This document shows, in pieces, positions 53,341 to 63,423 of a stretch of DNA of 64,000 nt. The stretch's first letter is position 1; each line of letters begins with the position of its first letter. This stretch comes from Leidyana gryllorum EB-2025a (Eukaryota; Apicomplexa). Location: NCBI GenBank assembly GCA_048772705.1, contig JBLWGC010000224.1, positions 1 to 64,000 on the forward strand, read 5' to 3'. The position numbers were made by a program, and so were the translations under genes. The notes under the pieces were generated by a model. It was not told where the DNA came from. It saw nothing but the letters and a program-made list of their open reading frames with translations, and searched no databases.

Positions 53341-56300
53341 ATGCAGCTAGTTCCGCCCGTAGAGACCACTGACCCTAAAATAATTTCTGCTGAGAACCAC
53401 AGCACTTCAGAGCCCCCATCAGAAGCACCTCGAGGTGTTAGTGACGCGAATGTTGAGGAGGTTGAGGAAGAGGATGAGGACGAGGAATCAGTGTCGGACA
53501 GGAGCTGGAGGGGCGTCGGATCTGCATACCGATTAGTTCGTTTTCGCCCAGGGCATTGGATCACTTTTGAAGTACCCACCTCTCTAGCCAAGGATATCAC
53601 CAACTATCCCATGGGATTGCGAAGTAACATTCAGGAAGCTGTCATGAAACGATTGCATGAGATCGATTGGTTCAACAAAACTTCGCTCACTCCTCCTACT
53701 GAGAACGAGCCGGAACCGAATGGTACACAGAGCTTGGGGCGTACTCCAGAAACAGTAACTCGAAGTCTTCTGAGAGAGGAGCTGCAGTTAGCCGACGAAG
53801 ACTTGGAAACTGTTCAGCAAGTACCTCCGTCCAAATTGTTACCCCGTTTCTTATGGTACCAAAGAGAACTCGAGCACCACTATGGAGTGGACGAAATCAG
53901 AGAATTTACCGAGGGACCCACACGTGGGGGCAAGGCCTACTCGCGGGTTGCAGCTGCCTTGTCCGATCAGCCTCCACCTCCTGAAATCGTCGCCGCTGAC
54001 CCGCCCCCTGTGCCGCCTACAATCATAAGCGAGCTTGCCCCCGCTCCCGTTGCAGAGCAGCCGTCTACCGCCCCCGAATTAGGCCAAGCTGAGGCCGTTG
54101 TAATCCCAGCAGACAACGAAGAGTTACCCACAATGGAAGATGCCAAGAGTCCCTTGGTCATCCGTAAGAAGAAGAAACGCGTCATGCAGGTGAGCTCACC
54201 TCCACCTTCACTTCCATTCAGCCTTCAGGCGCAACATATTGGCACTCTGGCCCCTGTAGACGAGCTCCACGATCCACTATTCGGTACCGTGGGACCCAGT
54301 AACCACCGTGACCGGACCGATGCGCTGTCCCTAACAATTCGAGACATGGCTTTCCGTCTTAGCCGCCATGGGACTGTCGCAGATCCCAAAAGCTATCTGG
54401 GCAAAGGGGAAATGAGCTACGATAAAGACGACCCTTTCTTCGACGACGAGGATTTGGTGAGCGCAGATGACAGATCGTTGTTGAACTCTAACCCTTGACA
54501 GATCAATGAGATCGGACTCACCAAAGAGCAGTTCCTCGCGCGCATCCAAGAGAGAGACTCAGAGGATGAAGACCACGAGTCCGGCTCGGAGATAACCGAT
54601 GATGGTGAGTCACGAGAAGTCATTTTCTCCACTCATATGGTGTCACTTTTCAGATCACGGGATGGACAGACTCGGGGCCGTCTACGAGGGAACTGAAGAC
54701 TTGTTCTATTTGGATAACATAAGTGAGACGTCGGACTTGGGTGAAGAGGACGAGGAACCCGAAACAAAACCTTCGGAAGATACAAAGAAAGTGAAGGAAC
54801 CGCGTGTTATTGAGGTCTACGACTTCGTCAAACCGACAAATCTTCCCCTGGTTTTCAACCCCAAAGGCTGGAAAGCGTCCAGATCTAAGGTGAGCCTTCA
54901 TTGTGTTGACACAGATCATTGACTTCCTTTCCTTCTTTAGCTACCTGCCATGGCAATTCTCTTCTTCATGTCCCTTGAGCTCGTCATACCGCCAAAGCGA
55001 CTAACCATTCTACAGCGAAGTATCTTCGACACCTACGAACTGGTGCAAGTGGACACTTCGAAACAGCCTCCCGCCTTATCACTTAATGAGAAAAGTGTTT
55101 CACTGGTGACAGATTATCTGCGCGAGGTGTTTGCATATTGCTATGTAACCTTTCTGGCTCCGTTTGGTCCCCAAGCGGACCCCATACAAGGTACTGTTTC
55201 GTTGATCAACACCAGTCGTTGACCTCCTTGTGTGTAGGTATGTCAGAAGTTACTTTAGCTCGGAACAGCCGTGTGGTGACTGCACGCCTGGAGAAGAGCG
55301 ACATTGAGACGAAAAATGCTTTCACACATGGCTTTCCCGACCCGGACCCAGACACCCCCGCGTTGATTGACTCCGTCATTCGACAACAGATTACTCCTTA
55401 CGCACCTCCGGCAGATGTACTGAAACGGTGGTGGTGGACGGCGATAGCTGGACAGACCGCTCGGGTATTCGCTGTTGCTGAAGATAAAATGTATCATGCT
55501 TTGGAATCGTTCTTTCAGAAACACAGTGCAACTTTCACTGTTCCGGCGATGAACGAGCGAATAAAGGGGTGGTGTGTGCGGAGCAAACAAGCTGCAAAAC
55601 TACGACAACAACTGAGAGCGACGCTGGATGGTTCCGGCAAGGCGGATAGTGTCATAGAACTAGACGGCGACGGACCCCCTGACAACGCCCGTAACGAAGT
55701 CAATTCTGAATTGCGAGCTGTCGAAAGCGAGCTCGCAAGGGATGATGCAATGTTCCTGCCCTTCGACGAGCTGGCAAGTGTTGTTGTTGATTATGTTATA
55801 GCATATAATCTTCGGCGTAATGTATTCCGTGACTTGGCAGAAGCTGAACAGTTCCAGTTGATCTGGATCCTATACCCACCAGTGCCAAGCGGGGAGCCAT
55901 ATAATCCAGAGATTGACCGAGCGAAGATTGATAAGCTCTTCAGTCCAAGTTGGGCGTCAAGACTGATTCCGCTGATAGAAGATGCCAGCACGGCGGTACT
56001 GGAAGCAACTTTGAAACCCAATGTGGCGTGGCTGGAATGCCGTTTGAAGAAATTCCGTGAAATGCACAAGTGGCCCCAGATGTACGAGGATCGCAAGCTT
56101 CGTCCTGCGAAGCCTCAAATGGTGTTGAGCATGTCGACAGAGGCCAAGAAGGAGGAGCCGGTGTCCTCGGCGGCGGGAGGCCGGGGCAAAAAAGGAGATC
56201 AGAGTGGAGGGGTATCCACGACGAATAAACGCAAGCGTGCAACAGACGCTGGCGGGGCTGCCAAGGCTCCGAGCGGAGCGGGTGAGGAAGCGAACCCCCC

Positions 56301-57348
56301 ACCTAACAAGCGGAAGAGAGTTTCCAGTCAACAGACAACCAACCAGAACATGGCCGGGGGGGCGGCGGCTCAGGGAGCCAGTGGCCCCACTATAGTTGGG
56401 AGTCTTGTGCAACGGCATGATCTTACCCGAATACTGTCGTTGATCCAAGCATGTCCGCTGATGCTGCCTTTGAGGATGACGTGTCGTATTGCTCTGCCCC
56501 GGACGGGGGGAACCGCGATTGAGAGTGAGGGCCCCCCCACATCTGTTAGCAAAGCCAGCCGATCGCCGGCGACCAAACAGAGTGTCACTGGGTCCTCTGT
56601 GACGTCAGCGGGTGCGGACCAACTTGCTTCGCACCCTCAAGTACAGCTAGAATGGTATTTACATTCGATGGATAACTGGGAACGGCAGGACGTCACTCTT
56701 GTGAGCAAAGGTGTTGAAGGCATGAAAGACAATGCGCGTTTTGCTTCTGTGAGTGAGGCACTGAAAGCCGCTGAAAGTGCATTGGGAGGCACAGCTGTTC
56801 TGGACACGGCTATAAGTCTGAGTGAGGAGAAGCTGCGTCCCTGGCAGGTGTTCCAAGTTTCGTCGGCACCTGCGATGTTTCCGTTCAGTGGCAAAGGTCA
56901 CGGAGGGCTCGAGCCCCCCTCCGATCCGGAATTTAATTGGAGAGAAGGGATCGCAATACTAGATTTGTTGGCGATTCATTATTGGATACAGAAACATTCG
57001 ATACCAAAGAATGCAAAAGGCGACAATTGGGTGATACTGAATCTCGTCCTGGCCTCTGGGACAGAGCTCGCAGGCAAAGTTGGACCCTGCCGACGAATAC
57101 AGCTGCCGGCGAGCATCACCTCGGGAATAATGCAGTCAAGAATGGATTATGCTCCCCGATGCAAATCAACGGGAGAGATTGAGTTAGACCGCGTCCGAGC
57201 TGGTCAGCTTCAAACGCTGTCGCGCATCAACCAATATTTGTGCAATTTCTATCGCCACTCTATGAAACTTCCTTCTGCGCTCCGCCGGGGATCCGTATTC
57301 GGTTGCGGAAGCGGCACTGCGCGTTCGGATGAACCCCAAACACATTGA
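53341..57348 (+). CDS. Large nuclear-type protein with HUN/ubinuclein-like motif (tentative)
   Basis: Five exons (53341-54456, 54502-54604, 54654-54889, 54941-55190, 55238-57348) give 1271 residues in frame. The only family hint is SYDKDDPFFDDEDL, like the Hpc2/ubinuclein HUN motif (YDxxDPFIDD) that binds HIRA, preceded by a Pro-rich disordered region and followed by acidic stretches. The central part (residues about 530-950) is helical and contains KRWWWTAIAGQTARVFA and LEWYLHSMDNW. A Lys/Arg/Gly-rich linker with KRKRA and NKRKRV supports nuclear import. Other chromatin or transcription factors cannot be excluded. Confidence 0.65.
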
Positions 57349-57350
57349 TT

Positions 57351-58262
57351 TTATGGTTCCCTACAATGAGGCCTTAACTCCGTTGTCACTCTCATTATTT
57401 CTGCCAGAGTCCTCATAATCCGCCATTGAGTCTTTGGGTTTATCACTTCATCGGCCGTCGACGCGTAAATCAAAGCAGTCCGTCGGAGCTCCTGCGTTCG
57501 CGACTGAAGGCTGTTGATTTTATTCAAATACTGCTCCCCTCGCTTCCAGGGCTTCAGGTCTGCCTCGATCTCGGCACATAAGTTGCGAGTCTCATCTGTC
57601 AACTCCTGAGCCTCGATATCCAACATCACCAGATACTCGTCCGTGTTCCCAACCGGATCCATCACCTCGTCATATCGAAGGATGTCGCTCGAAACAGCCA
57701 GCGGTGGAGCAGAATGTCGGGCAGAAGGTGCAACATGACAATCCGGACTATCACAGACGGTAGTATACCATCCGGAAAGATCGTAACCACGCACAGGGAG
57801 GTTCTCATTGGTACGCAGTCCCCATTGACCAGCGAATCTGGGCCTCACAGCGTTTCGGTCACCGATTTGCCCTACGTCCCACGCGATGTGGTCGCCGCCC
57901 TTATTCTCCCGATACCATCCCCTTATTCTCTCCTCTTTTATTTTAGGTGTGTCCTGCTTCTTCTTTGAGGATCGAAAGCACGAGAACCATCGCCGCTTCT
58001 CCTTTCGCTTTACAAGCGGCACTTCGATGCGGTCACCCTCATATGTATCGTAGTAATTCGCTGGCGGTCGGCCGCTTAGACCATCGGCTATCTCTCTGGC
58101 AAAGAACACCCCCGCCATCGTCACAGCCGGCCCGTCATACAGCAAAGCGCCACCACCATTGTACCCTGTATTACCACCTTGCGGCCCCCAAGTGTCGTTG
58201 GATGAATGATACCTCTGGTTATCACCCCCTGAGGCCCAATATTCCTGGTGGGGGGGTCGCAT
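57351..58262 (-). CDS. Hypothetical 303-residue protein
   Basis: Single exon from the ATG at 58262; codons upstream in frame are non-ATG. N-terminus is Gly/Tyr/Asn-rich (MRPPHQEYWASGGDN, GGNTGYNGGGALLYDG), followed by a basic Cys-containing patch (KRRWFSCFRSSKKK) and a helical C-terminus (NKINSLQSRTQELRRTALIY, IMRTLAEIMRVTTELR). A membrane-peripheral or cortical role would suit the SCF near a basic patch (possible palmitoylation), but this is speculation. Two nt separate its stop from the convergent gene's stop. Confidence 0.65.
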   Translation of the reverse strand: MRPPHQEYWASGGDNQRYHSSNDTWGPQGGNTGYNGGGALLYDGPAVTMAGVFFAREIADGLSGRPPANYYDTYEGDRIEVPLVKRKEKRRWFSCFRSSKKKQDTPKIKEERIRGWYRENKGGDHIAWDVGQIGDRNAVRPRFAGQWGLRTNENLPVRGYDLSGWYTTVCDSPDCHVAPSARHSAPPLAVSSDILRYDEVMDPVGNTDEYLVMLDIEAQELTDETRNLCAEIEADLKPWKRGEQYLNKINSLQSRTQELRRTALIYASTADEVINPKTQWRIMRTLAEIMRVTTELRPHCREP

Positions 58263-58287
58263 CACTTTGAACACAATCAAAAAAAAT

Positions 58288-58971
58288 CTAGTACCACGCT
58301 TCTTCTACTTCTGACGGAGACCCTTGCAGCTTGATTTCTTCAAGGAGCTTTTTGCTATCCTCTTCGTCTGGGTCCTTCTGTGTTTTGGTTGTGGCCAGTA
58401 TTCTATCAATCTTGTCCAGGATCTTACGAATCTGTTAGAACAAGAGTGCGGTGATTGCTATTTGTGTCTGCTGGTTGTGACTTACGTGGGGTGGTGGCGC
58501 TATAAACTCTTCAATGGCTTCGCGAACACGAAGTGGTATCTTGCGTTGGGGCGGTTCGCGACGTGTGTGCTTTTGGCTCTGCAACCTCCGACCATCATAC
58601 GGAAACATCGGAGCATCTACGCTCCGTCGGCCCATTGCCAAGCTGCGGGGTATAGGCGCTACATCGTATCCGGCGTATTGGTCGTCATGTTCAGAAACCC
58701 CCCCTATCTCATAATCATGGCCCCGTGGTGCTGACGGCGGTGGTGGTGCACTCTGTCTGATTGAAGATTCTGGGGGTTCAGACCTTTTTCGAGAATTCGA
58801 TCGGAAAGTACTCGCCAAGTCCTCTAGAACATCCAGGAGAGCCGGGGAGATTTCGCCATTGGAATCTGCTCCGTGTGCCGCTGCTTGGTTCAATAAATCC
58901 TGCAGATTTGGTGCAGCTACGTCTGAGATTCGATTCCCCATTGGGCGCACACAATTGTTTGCACTTCTCAT
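58288..58971 (-). CDS. Hypothetical 209-residue protein
   Basis: Two exons (58971-58486, 58431-58288) join in frame across a 54-nt intron. N-terminal helix (NLQDLLNQAAAHGA, ALLDVLEDLASTFR), a Pro-rich disordered centre, and a C-terminal charged helix (IRKILDKIDRILATTKTQ). No family recognised. The ATG overlaps the ATG of the divergent gene; the next in-frame Met is at residue 11 and would avoid that overlap. Confidence 0.6.
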
Positions 58972-59491
58972 GGTCGCACAGACGCATCCATACTATCATC
59001 CACGTCGGGCGGCTCGACGCAGAGCTGCCAGGGCGGCCGCCAACGAAGAGGTGTGGAGAGCTGCAAAATGGCAAGCGCCCCTGGCAGGCGCTGTCTCTGG
59101 GGTAGTGGCGTCAATTGCGACGGGGGTAGCTGGGGGGGGTCCAGGTCCGGCCTTAGAGAGCCTGTTGGTTCAAGGGACCCGAGGTACGGGAACGTGGGAG
59201 TTGTAGACGATCAGCATTGTTTGTTCAGGTACCTTGGGGACACTGGGACAAGCTTATGTTCAGACTAGGGACGACGAGCGCCCCTATAGGTATGGACAAA
59301 GAGCAGAGGACACAGATTGGTGGCGGGTAATGGCATGGGGACTTCTAGGGACTATCATTCTGGCTTGTTTGACATTCGCTGTTACCTGGGTCTTGCTTGG
59401 ACGAACGAAAGCGGAGAAAGCCGCTATTCGGCGCGAGCTTATCTATGGGCGTCAGCGTCATCCGCCTCAGTCCAATAGTCCGAATGCTTGA
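58970..59491 (+). CDS. Hypothetical membrane protein, 158 residues
   Basis: Two exons (58970-59183, 59229-59491) join in frame. N-terminus is Arg/Ala-rich (HPRRAARRRAARAAANEE), a weak Gly/Ala-rich segment follows (AGAVSGVVASIATGVAGG), then one strong TM helix (AWGLLGTIILACLTFAVTWV) and a basic tail. No family recognised. The last 25 nt overlap the 3' coding end of the convergent eIF6 gene. Confidence 0.6.
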
Positions 59492-60353
59492 TCGACCACT
59501 CGAATTTCGGTAGCAGTTGATTCGTGTCCCACGAATCCTGTCCAGTCGTTGACTACTGTCCCGGCGGCCAGCAAGTCAGTTCCTCTGTTGATAGTTCCCA
59601 CGGCCAGAGGGATATCAAGCATCCGCGACAGAGCTGTCACTTCAGCTTGGGGCGTCATGGCGTGGACCTGAGGTGGCACAACAAGATGAATTGGCGGACT
59701 ACGTACGAAGTGGGGGTGGGGTGGGCTGGAGTGGGGACCTCTCGATGTCTCCGCCCACACTGAATATATGATAGTTGGGCACTTACCATTCCTCCCTTGT
59801 TATTCAAAACGCAATACTGGCCAACCAGCACTTCGTTCTTTACTGTGGTGGTAAAGAGCTCTACGCCAAGAACGTCGCTGATGATCTCTCTTGTTTCCCG
59901 ATCGAGGTCAGGATGGCCAATGGCGACATAATCGTTACAGGCCACAACATTTCCCAATGCTGAAAGTCTCTCCTCCACTCTGACTACTTTTATAGCAGAC
60001 GGAAGAGAGTTTCTCAAATGCATCAACTCTTGATCAGTAGTGGTCGCAGGGACCAGCAAACCATTTTTGTTACCTGTGTGACACATTTCAGGTGGTGCGT
60101 GTGTGTGAGTCTAACTTACCCACGGTACAGCTGCCGACCACTTTGGCGCCAGCGATAGTGGTGCGAATCACAGGAATGTGTTCGGAACATTCGGCCTCGA
60201 ATGTGGAGTAGAAGTTTTCGTTAGCTCCGGAGGCAACCAGACAGTACTTATTGGTCAGTCGAGCGAAGACGCCAATCTCACTGGAGGATTCACACTTTGC
60301 ACCTGGGAGAGATGAGATAGTTGGGCAAACCAATTTGACTTACGGACTACCAT
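59467..60353 (-). CDS. TIF6: Translation initiation factor eIF6 / Tif6
   Basis: Anti-association factor that keeps pre-60S subunits from joining 40S and acts in 60S biogenesis. Four exons (60353-60344, 60302-60120, 60073-59787, 59667-59467) give 226 residues, slightly under the usual 245 because the C-terminal tail is missing. Signatures: [60 protein letters not shown] and VNDWTGFVG. The first exon is only 10 nt, and intron 59668-59786 (119 nt) is the longest confirmed intron in the window. A T-rich tract plus AAG lies 17-25 nt before the ATG. Confidence 0.97.
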
Positions 60354-60403
60354 TGTAAGTACCTCCTTGGAAAAAAATTGGTTCTTTTTACTACTGAAGA
60401 TCG

Positions 60404-60920
60404 ATGACCCGTGTACACCATCGAGGACTGACAGCTGATGAGGTGGAAGAGATTCGGGAGGCATTTAACCTGTTTGACACTGATGGAACAGGGCTTATAA
60501 ATCCTGGGGAGCTGAGGGCGGCGATGGAGTCTCTGGCGTTCGAAGATAAGAATCCGACAATATACAATATGGTGGTCGAACTACAGCGGGAAAACAGCGA
60601 GTCTATTGACTTTGAGCGCTTTTTACGGGCGCTCACCTCAAAGTTGGGAGACAAGGAAAGCAAGGAGGGGATTCGGAAGATCTTCGACCATTTCGACCAA
60701 GATCGAAAAGGTGGTATTAGCTTCAAGGATCTGAAGAGAGTAGCAGAAGAGTTGGGTAAGTGGTGGTTTTATGATGGCAGAACATGTGCTCTGATCGACC
60801 ACAGGCGAGCAACTGTCCGACGAGGAGTTGACTGAGATGATACACAGAGCGGACACGAATGACGACAACGAGATTTCTTTTGAGGATTTCTTCGCAATAA
60901 TGACTAGGAAAGCATTCTAG
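60404..60920 (+). CDS. Centrin
   Basis: Ca2+-binding EF-hand protein of basal bodies and centriole-linked fibres. Two exons (60404-60755, 60805-60920) give 155 residues. The centrin pattern is EIREAFNLFDTDGTGLINPGE, AMESLAF, IRKIFDHFDQDRKGGISFKD and RVAEELGEQLSDEELTEMI. EF-hand 1 (DTDGTGLINPGE) is canonical, EF2 is degenerate (ENSESIDFE), EF3 and EF4 keep acidic loops. The intron falls after EELG, before the last EF-hand. Faces the eIF6 gene across 50 nt. Confidence 0.93.
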
Positions 60921-60942
60921 GGGCATTTTAGACTAGTGAGGA

Positions 60943-61419
60943 ATGCTGACGGACGACGAAATCGAGTGTCTTCGGGCTGCCTTCCAGGCTTTCAGCCGAA
61001 CACCCCTAGGCGATGTGGATCCAAGGGAGCTTTGGGAAGCGTTGAGCTATGCTGGTTGCGCGAAGGGTGATGAAGGGCAGTATCTGAAAGAGGTCTTGGA
61101 GCCATTAGTGTCTCTGGAGGTGTCCTCTATCACCTTTGAGGAGTTTCACCACATGTTGAGAAGGCGCTTGGGTCATGAGCGGTCACGATACGGTCACCGG
61201 CATCTTTTCGAATTGCTTGACCACGACAAGAAAGGATACATCGGACTGAGTGACCTCAAGACCATCAGTGTTGTGGCCGGCGAAAGGTCGAATTTTACAA
61301 TCTACGAACTCAAAGCCCTCTTCTCTGCAGTCACTGGTCGCAAAGATTACCATCTCACTTTTGACGAATTTGCTGCAGTACTCCACCAGTTAGATAGCTC
61401 TTCACCCAGAAGAAGATGA
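60943..61419 (+). CDS. Divergent centrin-like EF-hand protein
   Basis: Intronless, 158 residues, 22 nt after the centrin stop. It aligns along its whole length with centrin order (ECLRAAFQAFSRTPLGDVDPRE, FEEFHHMLRRRLG, HLFELLDHDKKGYIGLSD, FDEFAAVLHQ). EF1 and EF2 have lost the acidic ligands, and EF4 (TGRKDYHLTFDE) is poor. Only EF3 (DHDKKGYIGLSD) looks able to bind Ca2+. Probably a tandem duplicate with a structural role. Its TGA overlaps the ATG of the next gene (ATGA). Confidence 0.85.
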   Translation: MLTDDEIECLRAAFQAFSRTPLGDVDPRELWEALSYAGCAKGDEGQYLKEVLEPLVSLEVSSITFEEFHHMLRRRLGHERSRYGHRHLFELLDHDKKGYIGLSDLKTISVVAGERSNFTIYELKALFSAVTGRKDYHLTFDEFAAVLHQLDSSSPRRR

Positions 61420-63228
61420 CTGTGTCACGTGCAGCAAGCCGAAAGCGCCTGAATAACGCAAAACCTTCCACACAGCAACTTGACCGACTACTACAGCATC
61501 TTCAAATCGAGCATATCCCTTCTTCCCTCAGCGGACGAACTGAACAGCAGAATCGCATTCACCAAGACGTAAAATCATCCATATCTCAGGCTGGAAAGGA
61601 AGGACATATATTGTGTGAGAGTCTCAACAGCTCAGCCCCTGCCTTTCAACACCATTATTCCTTGCAGACCTCTATGGTCAGCCTGGCACTGGCAAAACTG
61701 CCACTGTGCGCCACATATGTACCCACTTCACCGAGACTAAATCGACTATCCCTATCCATTATCATCAAATCAATGCCCTGACATTAACTTCTCCTGGCAG
61801 CCTCTTTGTTGCTATCTATCGGAGTGTGAGTTTGTCAGTGGAAGTTACGTGCGATATGTGTGTGTGTCCCTGATCACTTTCAGATCGTGTCCAGTGAGGG
61901 TTCGGTTGGTCGCGTGAAGCACCCAACGAGTATCGCTGGGTGCTTTGAAGCGTTAGAGCGACGGTTCAGGAGCGATAAACCACCCAAACATCACCAGTGA
62001 GCACCCCGCCTCGCCCCGCAACACGACTGCCACAGTATCATTGTCATTGACGAGTTCGACAACCTCTTGGCAGTGCGGCCAGGCAGGGAGACGAGGGACT
62101 TTCATGATAGACTCTACAGTTTGTTTGATTGGCCAGCCGCTGTCGGCGCTGGTCTCACATTGATTTGTATCGCAAATACCCTCTGTTTGCCTAAGTTTCT
62201 CCTTCCACGATGTTTCTCCCGACTTGGTGAGCCCTCATCCCCGTGACAGGACGGTCGGCTTTCATCATTTCAGGCTTCGGCCACATAAACTTTCCCACAT
62301 ATACCTTCGAAGAGCTAACTCAGATTGTGCGGGATCGTTTCGTCAACGCGAAGTGTCCTTTAGAATCTTGTATGGATGAGTAAGTCACCGAGACGTACAC
62401 AAAAGGACAAGTGACATCTCTGCCTGGTCAGAACTGCTCTGATCTTGTTGTGCCGAAAGGTGGCCGCCCTCTCGGGCGATGTGCGCTTGGCTTTGTCGCT
62501 GTGTCATGCTCTGGTGAAAGAAGCTACCGACGAAGGTCGGAAGGTGACGCCGAGCGATGTTACTCTTCGAACTAAGAGTTTGTTCAACTCGGTAAGCATG
62601 TTGCACTCAAGCCCGTGCCACCCGTGACCAGGCTATCGCCGAGTTTGCGGCAGAGCTACCCTTCCATACAACTTTGATCTTATTTTGCATTGTGCGCCTC
62701 TTCCTTCGAACTACGATACCTGATGACACCCTCGGGTTTGCTGTGAAGCTGCTGGAAATCCGTGAAGTCTTTTGCCAAACTTTGAGCTCGTAAGCAAGAC
62801 ATCGGGATTGCACACGTTTCCACACTCTTTGTGTAAACAGACTGAACCTCGAGGTCAATGATTCTCCATCGATCTGTATGGATGTGGAAACCCTTATGAT
62901 GGACAGTTTGGATGAACTCTGCACTTCTGGTGTTCTTCAATGGTCATATCATATGCCTATGCGGGTGGAGATAACAACCCGCAGTGGGCGAGCAGAAAGT
63001 CGAAGGCGAGCGGTTCGCAGATGCGATCAGCAGGGCTTGCAGCGATGGGGTCAATCCGCTGTAACGCTTATGATGTCGGTGAGCCCTTTTCTTTCAGCAT
63101 TATCAACAGCTCTGATCCCAGCCAGCAGAGTTGATAACTGGCATCGACAATGGGGGCCAATTGAAAGCACAGACAGTGCAAGTGTCGATGCGAGCCCTGA
63201 AAGAGCAACTCAGTATCGTCTGAGGTGA
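61416..63228 (+). CDS. ORC1: Orc1/Cdc6-type AAA+ replication initiator
   Basis: Eight exons (61416-61614, 61668-61825, 61884-61996, 62036-62226, 62274-62379, 62432-62591, 62632-62789, 62841-63228) give 490 residues in frame. AAA+ motifs: Walker A GQPGTGKTATV, Walker B HHIIVIDEFDNLL, sensor 1 LICIANTLCLP, then FPTYTFEELTQIV (the FxPY region), sensor 2 region RKVAALSGDVRLALSLC, and a winged-helix-like C-terminus (LMMDSLDELCTSGVL). It recognises origins and loads MCM2-7. It lacks the BAH domain and long N-terminus of animal Orc1, so it could equally be called Cdc6. The C-terminal 60 residues are poorly conserved and may hide one more intron. Confidence 0.9.
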
Positions 63229-63423
63229 CTCACTTCCCACACCGAGACGTTATCCCATTGACCGACCGACCGACCGACGACTCTTTAATGTTTTCATTGT
63301 TAGCTAGAAAGAACTCATATTGCTTGAGAGATGACCCGTTACACTATTGCTGGACAAAAGCGGTCCTCAGAAAAGACACGTGTTATCTCCTATCAGTAGG
63401 GGAGGTCAATAAGTACGGCTGTG

